From Synechococcus sp. GFB01 (GTDB taxonomy: Bacteria > Cyanobacteriota > Cyanobacteriia > PCC-6307 > Cyanobiaceae): a stretch of 6,965 bases of DNA. Below, one piece after another: positions 1 to 5,945 of the stretch (its first letter is position 1; every line of letters begins with the position of its first letter). The position numbers and the translations under genes were made by a program. The stretch is from contig NZ_LFEK01000065.1 of the NCBI RefSeq assembly GCF_001039265.1, forward strand, positions 1 through 6,965, written 5' to 3'. A model generated the notes under the pieces. It made no database searches and was not told the origin of the DNA. It saw only the letters and a program-made list of their open reading frames with translations.

Positions 1-268
1 GATAGCGGCCTTCGTAGAGGGCATTGGCACGGATCGCCGGAAAGGCGAACTCGGTGATGAAGGGCTCGATCAGATCACCCACGATCGACTGGCTGGCGCC
101 GGAATCCAGTGCCTTGCGACGGATCGGTTCGAGCTCATCGCCCTGGCCCAGATCGGCGGCGAAGGTGATCACTTCTTCCACGCCCCACTCGTTCTTCAGA
201 TAGGGGATGCAGACGCTGGTATCCACGCCACCCGAATAGGCCAGCACCGCCTTCTTCGCCCGACCCAT
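1..268 (-). CDS. argG: Argininosuccinate synthase, N-terminal part (cut by window edge)
   Basis: Argininosuccinate synthase joins citrulline and aspartate with ATP in the penultimate step of arginine biosynthesis; it is cytosolic. Only the first 89 codons are here, and the gene runs off the left edge (the family is about 400 residues). The translation opens [20 protein letters not shown], and the SGGVDTS stretch at residues 12-18 is the PP-loop that binds ATP pyrophosphate in this N-type ATP pyrophosphatase family. Further on, [20 protein letters not shown] and [16 protein letters not shown] match the typical ArgG N-terminus. The ATG at 268 is supported by a purine-rich GGGGGAG seven bases upstream. 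A small membrane-protein gene ends 25 bp upstream in the same direction, so the two may be co-transcribed. No irregularity is visible in the part present. Identity is very secure. Confidence 0.96.
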   Translation of the reverse strand, partial: MGRAKKAVLAYSGGVDTSVCIPYLKNEWGVEEVITFAADLGQGDELEPIRRKALDSGASQSIVGDLIEPFITEFAFPAIRANALYEGRY

Positions 269-275
269 CAAGGCA

Positions 276-282
276 CTCCCCC
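276..282 (-). promoter_or_regulatory. Shine-Dalgarno site of argG
   Basis: On the minus strand GGGGGAG lies 7 bases before the ATG at 268, a normal ribosome-binding distance. It is one of only two clear Shine-Dalgarno sites in the window and fixes the argG start. Confidence 0.6.
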
Positions 283-293
283 GTGATCCGTGT

Positions 294-518
294 TCACTCG
301 CTCGATTCTCCCCTGTCGGGGGCGCCGCTCTGCAGCCGCCAGCGGCGCAGCAGCCACAGGGTCATCAGCAGGGGCGGCCCGAGCAGCAGGGCCCCGATCG
401 CACCGCCACGGGGCACCAGCGGCTCGGGCCAGCGCTCACCGGCCGCCACCAGGGCGGCACTGAGGGCCAGCGCCAGGGCCCAGAGTCGCAGCACGGCGCC
501 GATCTTGGAGAGGGTCAT
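294..518 (-). CDS. Small two-helix membrane protein of unknown function upstream of argG
   Basis: A 74-residue protein starting [20 protein letters not shown]. It has two hydrophobic stretches, about residues 6-24 and 38-58, separated by a short polar loop ([13 protein letters not shown]). The tail is basic, then polar ([17 protein letters not shown]), so it is probably an inner-membrane or thylakoid helical hairpin. I do not recognise a named family and infer no function. The ATG at 518 was chosen because the open frame further upstream (to 629) would run antisense into the start of the DUF3134 gene and is polar there, whereas the hydrophobic protein begins at this ATG. No clear Shine-Dalgarno site precedes it. 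It ends 25 bp before argG in the same direction, suggesting a two-gene transcript, and is divergent from the DUF3134 gene across 49 bp. That it is a gene is likely; its role is unknown. Confidence 0.72.
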   Translation of the reverse strand: MTLSKIGAVLRLWALALALSAALVAAGERWPEPLVPRGGAIGALLLGPPLLMTLWLLRRWRLQSGAPDRGESSE

Positions 519-567
519 GGGGGCTCGCGTTATGGTGGTGGATCGGTCGTGGCCCGTCCAAGCCTGA
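519..567. promoter_or_regulatory. Divergent intergenic region between the argG-side and mraY-side genes
   Basis: These 49 bp separate two outward-facing genes, so both upstream regions must lie here or extend into the coding sequences. I could not pick out convincing -35/-10 pairs, an operator repeat or a Shine-Dalgarno site. The call rests on gene orientation alone. Confidence 0.35.
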
Positions 568-846
568 ATGAGCAAGCTCAGCGCCGGTGCCGCCGGCAGC
601 ACCCTCGACAGCATCAATCCATCGCTCACCCGCTACGGCCGGAATGAGCCGGCGCCGGTGCTGCCCCTGCGGGAGGAGCCGGATCTGCTCAGCTGGCTCG
701 AGAGCAGCGGCAGACTTGTGGCCGACGAGGACACCGCCGGAGCCGATGTGAGCACGGTGGAAGAGGAGGAGCTCTCGGCCCTGATGGGCGAGAAGGAGGA
801 ATACAACCCCGCCGACGAGCAACCCGAGGAGGACTGGGAGGACTGA
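568..846 (+). CDS. DUF3134 family protein, cyanobacterial, unknown function
   Basis: A 92-residue soluble protein. The segment at residues 17-50 (NPSLTRYGRNEPAPVLPL, then REEPDLLSWLESSGRL) is what I recognise as the core of DUF3134, a short family known from cyanobacteria with no assigned function. The last 40 residues are strongly acidic (DEDTAGAD, VEEEELS, EKEEYNPADEQPEEDWED), giving a very negative, probably disordered tail. There is no signal peptide or membrane segment. The ATG at 568 is followed directly by the family-like sequence; no good Shine-Dalgarno site is visible. The stop at 844-846 is in the same frame as mraY, whose start is 39 bp downstream, so co-transcription is likely. 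Family assignment is from memory of the motif; function is unknown. Confidence 0.85.
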   Translation: MSKLSAGAAGSTLDSINPSLTRYGRNEPAPVLPLREEPDLLSWLESSGRLVADEDTAGADVSTVEEEELSALMGEKEEYNPADEQPEEDWED

Positions 847-885
847 TCCCTTCACGGGACACTGGAACGGTCGGCTCCCGTTCCC

Positions 886-2013
886 TTGACCCGCACGGTT
901 CCAAACCCATCCAGCCCGACCCGATCCAGATCCAGCCGATCAGGGGGTGGCGCAGCTTCTGCAGCCCTGCTGGCGCTGATCCTTCTGCTGGCCTGTCTGC
1001 TCAGCGACATCCGGGTCGCCAATTCCCTGCTCACGCCCCCGCTGCTGCTCGCCTGGGGGATCAGCGCGCTGGTGACCGCCTGGGGGGTACCCCGGCTCCG
1101 GGCCCTGAAACTGGGACAGGTGATCCGCGAGGAGGGTCCGCAGGGGCATCTCAGCAAGGCGGGCACCCCCACGATGGGGGGACTGCTGGTGGTGCCGGTG
1201 GGGGTGATCGTGGGCGGGCTGATCAGCCCGGGCGATCCCCGTCTGATGGCCGTGGCCGCCGTGACCCTGGCCACCATGGCCATCGGCGCGGTCGATGACT
1301 GGCGCAGCCTCACCCGACGGCACAACACCGGCCTGAGCCCGAAGGTCAAGCTGCTGCTCCAGGCCGGCGTGGCGCTGGCCTTCCTGGTCTGGGCCGCGCA
1401 AGGCCAGTGGCTCGGAGGAGCCCATCCCGGCGACGTGGCTCTCCCCCTGGGCTGGGTGCTGCCCCTGGGGCTGCTGATCTGGCCCCTGGGGCTGTTCGTG
1501 TTTCTGGCGGAGAGCAACGCCACCAACCTCACCGATGGTCTCGACGGGCTGGCGGCCGGCTGCGGTGCCGTGGTGTTCACCGGCATGGGGCTGCAGCTGA
1601 TGCTGCGGGGCCATGACGGCGACCCGGCCCTGGCGGGGTTCTGCGCCGCGATGGCGGGCTGCTGGCTGGGGTTTCTGGCCCACAACCGCCACCCGGCCCG
1701 CCTGTTCATGGGAGACACGGGTTCCCTCGCCATGGGCGCCTGCCTGGCCGCGGTGGCCCTGCTCTCCAACAGCCTCTGGCCGTTGCTGCTGATGGGTGGG
1801 GTGTTCCTCGCCGAATCGCTGTCGGTGATCCTGCAGGTCTGGGTGTTCAAAGCCACCAAGAACCCGAGCAGCGGCCAGGCCAGGCGGCTGTTCCGGATGG
1901 CGCCGCTGCACCATCACTTCGAGCTGGGCGGGCTGAGCGAGCAGCAGGTGGTACGACGCTTCTGGGCGGCAAGCCTGCTATTGGTGCTGATGGGAGTGCT
2001 GCTGCTGCCCTGA
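886..2013 (+). CDS. mraY: Phospho-N-acetylmuramoyl-pentapeptide-transferase (MraY)
   Basis: MraY moves phospho-MurNAc-pentapeptide from UDP to undecaprenyl phosphate, making lipid I at the inner face of the plasma membrane, the first membrane step of peptidoglycan synthesis. The 375-residue product is polytopic with about ten hydrophobic segments. Family landmarks are all present: [12 protein letters not shown] (residues 88-99), the Mg-binding DD pair in AVDDW (137-138), [15 protein letters not shown] (211-225) with the catalytic-site aspartates D217 and D220, [11 protein letters not shown] (274-284) with D277, and the HHH triad in [12 protein letters not shown] (342-344). The start is assigned to TTG at 886. 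Between the DUF3134 stop and the first conserved motif there is no in-frame ATG, so a non-ATG start is forced; CTG at 862 is the alternative. The extra N-terminus is serine/arginine-rich before the first helix near residue 26. Function is secure; the exact start is not. Confidence 0.96.
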   Translation: MTRTVPNPSSPTRSRSSRSGGGAASAALLALILLLACLLSDIRVANSLLTPPLLLAWGISALVTAWGVPRLRALKLGQVIREEGPQGHLSKAGTPTMGGLLVVPVGVIVGGLISPGDPRLMAVAAVTLATMAIGAVDDWRSLTRRHNTGLSPKVKLLLQAGVALAFLVWAAQGQWLGGAHPGDVALPLGWVLPLGLLIWPLGLFVFLAESNATNLTDGLDGLAAGCGAVVFTGMGLQLMLRGHDGDPALAGFCAAMAGCWLGFLAHNRHPARLFMGDTGSLAMGACLAAVALLSNSLWPLLLMGGVFLAESLSVILQVWVFKATKNPSSGQARRLFRMAPLHHHFELGGLSEQQVVRRFWAASLLLVLMGVLLLP

Positions 2014-2042
2014 CGACGCCCTGACAACGGTCTGACGCGATG
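2010..2042 (+). repeat. Three CTGAC repeats at 11-bp spacing between mraY and the next gene
   Basis: CTGAC occurs at 2010-2014, 2021-2025 and 2032-2036, so the units ctgacgacgcc, ctgacaacggt and ctgacgcgatg start exactly 11 bp apart. The first unit contains the mraY stop and the third runs into the ATG at 2040. The array is short and may be chance; no function is claimed. Confidence 0.35.
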
Positions 2043-2276
2043 GCCTACTTCACCTGGACGGAACGCGGACTCACGGCCGACTGCGCCAGTCTGGAGGCGA
2101 TGGCGGCCCGCTTCGAGGAGGCAGCCGCCCTGATGCGGCGCATGGCAAGGGAGGGCTTCCGGCTGGAGCGGCACAGCGACGGCCAGCGCATCACCCATCC
2201 CGACCCGACTCTGTTCGAGGCCTACGGCTTCGTGAGCGAGGAGCCGGCGGTGCGGCAGCTCACCCTGCTGCCCTAG
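2040..2276 (+). CDS. Small conserved-looking protein of unknown function downstream of mraY
   Basis: A 78-residue soluble protein starting MAYFTWTERGLTADCASLEA. Residues 17-46 are an amphipathic, probably helical stretch rich in A, E, M and R (LEAMAARFEEAAALMRRMAR), followed by GFRLERHSDGQRITHPDP, which reads like a small beta hairpin, and a C-terminal FEAYGFVSEEPAVRQLTLLP. No signal peptide, membrane helix, metal site or catalytic motif is seen. The sequence style resembles a picocyanobacterial conserved hypothetical, but I cannot name a family. It starts 26 bp after the mraY stop in the same direction and probably shares its transcript; no Shine-Dalgarno site is visible. Codon third positions are mostly G or C, as in the neighbours. 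Its stop codon TAG overlaps the stop of the minus-strand gene at 2273-2446 within a CTAG tetranucleotide. Confidence 0.75.
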   Translation: MAYFTWTERGLTADCASLEAMAARFEEAAALMRRMAREGFRLERHSDGQRITHPDPTLFEAYGFVSEEPAVRQLTLLP

Positions 2277-2446
2277 CCGCTGCGGCGCAGATAGCCCACC
2301 ACCCACACCAGCACGAAGGCCAGCGACGAGGCACCCAGGTAGATCAGGGCCCAGCGCTGCAGATCGGCGATGTCCCAGCCGAACAGCAGGCTGTTGGCCG
2401 CATCGCCGGCCGTGCTGTAGGCCAGGGTCAGGGCTGACGGCACCAC
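2273..2446 (-). CDS. 57-residue single-helix membrane protein, unknown function
   Basis: Reading the minus strand from GTG at 2446 gives MVPSALTLAYSTAGDAANSL, then LFGWDIADLQRWALIYLGAS and SLAFVLVWVVGYLRRSG, ending in TAG at 2275-2273. Residues 32-52 form one strong transmembrane helix followed by a basic end (LRRSG), which suggests an inside-facing C-terminus. More than 50 of the 57 codons end in G or C, as in proven genes of this window, which argues for real coding. An in-frame TGA six codons upstream of the GTG bounds the frame, and no ATG is available; the second GTG at 2443 is an equally possible start. It is convergent with the 2040-2276 gene, sharing CTAG for the two stops, and divergent from purT 32 bp away. 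It is easy to miss because it is short and starts with GTG. Function is unknown. Confidence 0.65.
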   Translation of the reverse strand: MVPSALTLAYSTAGDAANSLLFGWDIADLQRWALIYLGASSLAFVLVWVVGYLRRSG

Positions 2447-2478
2447 AGCGCTGCAGGAAGATCAGGACCTTCTCTACC

Positions 2479-3702
2479 GTGCCGACTCCCCTGATGGCCA
2501 GACCCGCTGACACCCTGCCCCGCACCCTGATGCTCCTGGGCAGCGGTGAACTCGGCAAGGAGGTGGCGATCGCCGCCCAGCGGCTCGGATGCCGCGTGGT
2601 CGCCGTGGACCGCTACCCGGGTGCCCCCGCCATGCAGGTGGCCGACACGGCGGAGGTGATCGCCATGACCGACGCCGAAGCGCTGAAGGATGTGGTGCGC
2701 CGCCACCGACCCGATCTGGTGATCCCGGAGATCGAGGCCCTGGCGGTGGATGCCCTGGCGGAGCTGGAGCGCGAGGGCATCAGCGTGATCCCCACCGCCC
2801 GGGCCACGGCGGTCACGATGAACCGTGACCGCATCCGCGATCTGGCCGCCTCGGAGCTGGGCCTGCGCACGGCCCGCTTCGCCTATGCCGAAAGTGCCGA
2901 ACAACTGGCGAGCGCGGCCGCGCCCCTGGGCTGGCCGGTGGTGGTGAAGCCGGTGATGAGCTCCTCCGGCAAGGGTCAGAGCGTGGTTCAGAACCCCGAG
3001 GGGATCCCGGCCGCGTGGGAGGCGGCCCTGGCAGGCGCCCGCGGCGCCGGCGCCCGGGTGATCGTGGAGGAGTTCCTGCACTTCGAGCTGGAGATCACCC
3101 TGCTCACCGTGAAGCAGTGGATCGGGCCCACCCTCTTCTGCCCACCGATCGGCCATGTGCAGGAGCGCGGCGACTACCAGTGCAGCTGGCAGCCGGCCCG
3201 GATGCCGGACTCGGCTCTGGCGACGGCTCAGGCGATGGCCCGGGCCGTCACCGACAACCTGGGCGGCGCCGGCCTGTTCGGGGTGGAGTTCTTTCTCTGC
3301 CGCAGGGCGAGCCAGCCCGACAGCGGCGATCTCGAAGTGGTGTTCTCCGAGCTTTCACCGCGGCCCCACGACACCGGACTGGTGACGCTGATGGGCCAGA
3401 ACCTCAGCGAGTTCGAACTGCATCTGCGCGCGGTGCTGGGCCTGCCGATCCCCGAGATCCGCAGCCTCGGCCCGGCCGCCAGCCGCGTGATTCTGAGCCA
3501 GGGCGCCGGTGCTCCGGTGACCTTTGCCGGCGTGGCCGACGCCCTGGCTGAACCGGAAACCCAGGTGTTGCTGTTCGGCAAGCCCGAGGCCCGGCCCCTG
3601 CGCCGCATGGGCGTCGCGCTGGCCCGGGGGTCCAGCGAGGCCGAGGCGCGCCACCGGGCCGATGCCGCCGCGGGGCGGATCGCAGTGCGGAGCGGCGGCT
3701 GA
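2479..3702 (+). CDS. purT: Formate-dependent phosphoribosylglycinamide formyltransferase (PurT, GAR transformylase 2)
   Basis: PurT uses ATP and formate to formylate glycinamide ribonucleotide in the third step of purine biosynthesis; it is a cytosolic ATP-grasp enzyme and a folate-free alternative to PurN. The 407-residue product follows the E. coli enzyme throughout: LMLLGSGELGKEVAIAAQRL (17-36) forms the N-terminal nucleotide-fold loop, VVVKPVMSSSGKGQS (154-168) is the glycine-rich ATP-grasp loop, and FSELSPRPHDTGLVTLMGQN (289-308) carries the metal and substrate residues, with LFGKPE near the C-terminus. A short extra loop (RRASQPDSGD, 275-284) precedes the second metal-binding strand. 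The start is ambiguous: GTG at 2479 gives an N-terminus about as long as that of E. coli PurT and has AGGA 11 bases upstream, while ATG at 2494 would shorten it by five residues. It is probably monocistronic, or shares a transcript with the LCP gene 76 bp downstream. Confidence 0.96.
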   Translation: MPTPLMARPADTLPRTLMLLGSGELGKEVAIAAQRLGCRVVAVDRYPGAPAMQVADTAEVIAMTDAEALKDVVRRHRPDLVIPEIEALAVDALAELEREGISVIPTARATAVTMNRDRIRDLAASELGLRTARFAYAESAEQLASAAAPLGWPVVVKPVMSSSGKGQSVVQNPEGIPAAWEAALAGARGAGARVIVEEFLHFELEITLLTVKQWIGPTLFCPPIGHVQERGDYQCSWQPARMPDSALATAQAMARAVTDNLGGAGLFGVEFFLCRRASQPDSGDLEVVFSELSPRPHDTGLVTLMGQNLSEFELHLRAVLGLPIPEIRSLGPAASRVILSQGAGAPVTFAGVADALAEPETQVLLFGKPEARPLRRMGVALARGSSEAEARHRADAAAGRIAVRSGG

Positions 3703-3778
3703 TCCGCTGCTGAAACGGTCCAGTGGGATCTGGTGCAGGGCTGCTTCGGCCTTTAAGGTGCGCCCACATCACAGCGCC

Positions 3779-4738
3779 ATGAGCCAGGCCGTACCCGAGC
3801 TCCTCCGCCGTCGGCAGCGCCACCCCGTGGCGGGGGATCCTGGTGTGACCGACCTGGACGACCGTCGTTCCCAGCGCCGCCGCAAGAGCCCTGCAGGCGG
3901 CCGCAGGCTTCCCCTGCTCCCCTTTCTGCTGGGCATGGCCCTGGGCTATGGGCTGGCGGTACCGCTGCCCAAATTGCTGCAGGCGCCGCCCAGCCTGGCT
4001 GGGATGATCCACCCGCTGGGCCTCGGCAATCGCCGCATCGTGGTCCTCGGCACCGACAAGGTCGGCGCCAACACCGACGTCATGCTGACCGTGCGGATCA
4101 ACGACGGCAGCACGGAACTGCTGCAGGTGCCACGCGACACATTCATCGAATCGCAGCAGTTCGGGGTGGTGAAGGCGAACGCCCTCTACGCCTTCGGCGG
4201 CATCGACTCGGTGAAACAGGAGCTCAGCTCCCTGCTGGGCACCCCGGTGGATCGCTACGTGCGCATCAACCTGCGGGCGGTGGAACGCCTGGCGGAGGCT
4301 GTCGGCGGCGTGGAGGTCGACGTGCCCAAGCGGATGTACTACGTCGACAATGCCCAGGGGCTCTACATCGACCTCCAGCCGGGCCCGCAGGTGCTCAAAG
4401 GCGAAGCGCTGGAGGGTTTCCTGCGCTTCCGCCACGACGAACTCGGCGATCTCGGGCGGATGGAACGCCAGAAGCTGGTGCTCTCCGAGGTGTTCCGCAA
4501 GCTGGCCGATCCCGTCACACTGGCCCGGTTGCCCATGCTGCTCAAAGTGGCCGGCGACGACGTCAAGACCGATCTCAACCCCGTTGAGCTGGCGCAGCTC
4601 GTCAGCGCGATGGGCAGCACGAAGCTGAAGACCAGCCAATTGCCGGGCCGGCTGTTCTGGCACAACGACCTGAGCTACTGGATGCCGGAGAGCAACCAGC
4701 ACTTCGCCGCAGCGGAGAGTGCCGACCCCGCCCTCTGA
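3779..4738 (+). CDS. LytR-CpsA-Psr (LCP) family cell-envelope protein
   Basis: LCP enzymes transfer lipid-linked glycopolymers onto peptidoglycan or related acceptors at the outer face of the plasma membrane; in cyanobacteria the natural substrate is poorly known. The 319-residue protein has a basic cytoplasmic N-terminus (residues 1-43, with RRRQR and RSQRRRK), one membrane helix at about 44-62 (LPLLPFLLGMALGYGLAV), then an outer LCP domain. Domain signatures are VVLGTDKVGANTDVMLTVRI (88-107), LLQVPRDTF (114-122), KANALYAFGG (132-141), VDRYVRINLRAVERLAEAVG (157-176) and FLRFRHDELGDLGRMERQK (214-232). They supply the arginines R119, R218, R227 and R230 and the acidic residues D93, D100 and D120 expected at the phosphate and metal site. 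The ATG at 3779 is the first that fits; upstream the frame overlaps purT and is compositionally unlike protein. The 76-bp leader has no clear Shine-Dalgarno site; CTTTAAGG at 3751-3758 is its only AT-rich spot. Confidence 0.9.
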   Translation: MSQAVPELLRRRQRHPVAGDPGVTDLDDRRSQRRRKSPAGGRRLPLLPFLLGMALGYGLAVPLPKLLQAPPSLAGMIHPLGLGNRRIVVLGTDKVGANTDVMLTVRINDGSTELLQVPRDTFIESQQFGVVKANALYAFGGIDSVKQELSSLLGTPVDRYVRINLRAVERLAEAVGGVEVDVPKRMYYVDNAQGLYIDLQPGPQVLKGEALEGFLRFRHDELGDLGRMERQKLVLSEVFRKLADPVTLARLPMLLKVAGDDVKTDLNPVELAQLVSAMGSTKLKTSQLPGRLFWHNDLSYWMPESNQHFAAAESADPAL

Positions 4739-4742
4739 GCCC

Positions 4743-4780
4743 GGAGGGAGACCTCCCAGCTGAGCCTGCAACGGTCTCAG
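4743..4780. terminator. Two small hairpins between convergent genes, possible terminator
   Basis: Between the LCP stop (4738) and the sucrose synthase stop (4777) lie two inverted repeats. GGAGG (4743-4747) and CCTCC (4752-4756) enclose a GAGA loop. CTGAGCC (4760-4766) and GG-T-CTCAG (4773-4780) form seven pairs with one bulged base and a six-base loop, the right arm covering the minus-strand stop. Neither is followed by a T-run on either strand, so factor-independent termination is uncertain; the position between convergent genes is the main support. Confidence 0.3.
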
Positions 4781-5849
4781 TGGCGCAGGAAGCGGTGGTG
4801 ATCCAGGCCCTCCAGAAGACCCCAGGCCTGGGGTCTCGATGAGAAGAACACCCCACGATGGCTGCGGAGGCTGTCGAGGGCTGGGTCGTGATCTTCCGGC
4901 ACCACACCCAGCGGCAGACCCCGCAGCAACTCGCCATCCCCCTGCTGACTGGCTTCCACGAGGATCGCCCCGAGCGGCATCTGCCAGCGGAGGGCCATGT
5001 ATCGCAGGGCCTCGGTCTTGGAGGCGGTCAGCGGCAGCACATCGAGATACCAGTGGTGGAAGAGGTGGGGCCGGGCCAGCAACCTGTGCTGGCGAAGGGT
5101 CTGGCGCACCAGCGGGATGATCCCCTGATCGGGTTCGGTGAGCGTGTAGCTCACCTTGAAGGGTCCCTGATCAGCCTCGGGTTGCAGCTCCAGCCGAGTG
5201 CCCAGTTCCGAGAGGGCCCGCTCCACGGCTGCGCGGTCCCAGCGACGACCGATATGGCGCTGCCAGTGGGGATCCGACACATCGCCATGGGGTGTGGCGA
5301 TGTGGATCTCAGTGCCCGAGCTGCTGATCCAGAGGCAGGGATCGGGCAGGTGCAGCTCGGCGTAGCGCTGGCGAGCAGCCTTGTAGCCACGGCCGGTGCA
5401 GACCGCCAGGGCCAGGCCGGGATGCCGGCCCAGTCGGCGCCGCAGTTCCGCCAGGCTGGCGGGCTCGGGGCAGGACAGGCTGGCGTCGAGATCGAGCACC
5501 AGCAATCGCTGGGGCGGCCGGCCGGAACCGGCCTGACCCTGCCGGAACCAGAGGGTGGGGCGCAGACTCACCGCCTGCCGGGCGCTGGCCAGAGCCTCCC
5601 CCAGGTAGTGGATGACGTGGGCATCCCAGCTGAAATGGCGGCTGACCACCTCGATGCCGTTGTCGCGCCAGCGGCGCCAGCGATTCGGATCGGCCAGGCT
5701 CTGCTCGATCGCCGACTGCAGAGCATCGAGATCGGAGACATCCACCAGCAGACCGTTGTGGCAGCGGTTGAGAATGTCGCGCGGGCCGCCGTCATCCGTG
5801 GCCACCACGGGCAGACCGCTGGCGGCCGCTTCCAGCAGGGTGAGCCCGA

Positions 5850-5852
5850 AGG
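5850..5852 (-). other. Frameshift 2 in sucrose-phosphate synthase (one base missing)
   Basis: On the minus strand GTG AAT CCA GCC CTC ACA GAG CC is followed by TTC GGG CTC ACC. The expected sequence is N-P-A-L-T-E-P-F-G-L-T, so one base is missing from the proline codon or from a T run (GAG CCC TTC or GAG CCT TTC). From here to the stop at 4777 a third frame carries the protein. The segment between the two breaks, about 31 codons, keeps perfect family sequence in its own frame. Confidence 0.85.
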
Positions 5853-5943
5853 CTCTGTGAGGGCTGGATTCACGAACACGCCCCCGAGCCGGGAAGCCCA
5901 GCGGTAGATCTCGGCAATCTGACTGCGCTGGTGCTGCTTCGGA

Positions 5944-5945
5944 TA
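5944..5945 (-). other. Frameshift 1 in sucrose-phosphate synthase (one base missing)
   Basis: On the minus strand ...CAG GTC GCT is followed by ATCCGAAGCAGCACCAG. The family sequence expected here is Q-V-A-Y-P-K-Q-H-Q, which needs one more base (GCT TAT CCG or GCC TAT CCG). One base has been lost at or next to a T or C doublet. Without it the N-terminal frame runs on to a stop at 5870-5872 with unrelated residues (IRSSTSAVRLPRS). Confidence 0.85.

Noticed and set aside
852..1917. Two long minus-strand frames opposite mraY
   Set aside because: They are rich in S/P/R or H/Q/G and mirror the codon bias of the clear MraY sequence; no start signal or motif supports them.
3703..3778. Possible promoter or terminator between purT and the LCP gene
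   Set aside because: Only a lone AT-rich spot (CTTTAAGG, 3751-3758) and a weak, mismatched hairpin around 3737-3754 were seen; neither has a partner element or a T-run.
3404..4771. A 455-codon open frame on the minus strand opposite purT and the LCP gene
   Set aside because: It lies antisense to two well-recognised proteins, has low-complexity Q/H/G/R-rich translation typical of GC-rich antisense frames, and shows no family motif.
4858..5907. A 349-codon open frame on the plus strand opposite the sucrose-phosphate synthase gene
   Set aside because: It is the antisense of recognisable SPS and HAD-domain sequence, and its translation has no domain-like pattern. It stays open because of GC-rich codon bias.
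5850..5945. Programmed ribosomal frameshifting as an explanation of the broken sucrose synthase frame
   Set aside because: Two independent shifts would be needed within 95 bp; neither site shows a slippery heptamer (the local sequences are GGTCGCTATCC and GAGCCTTCGGG), and the family is not known to use it.
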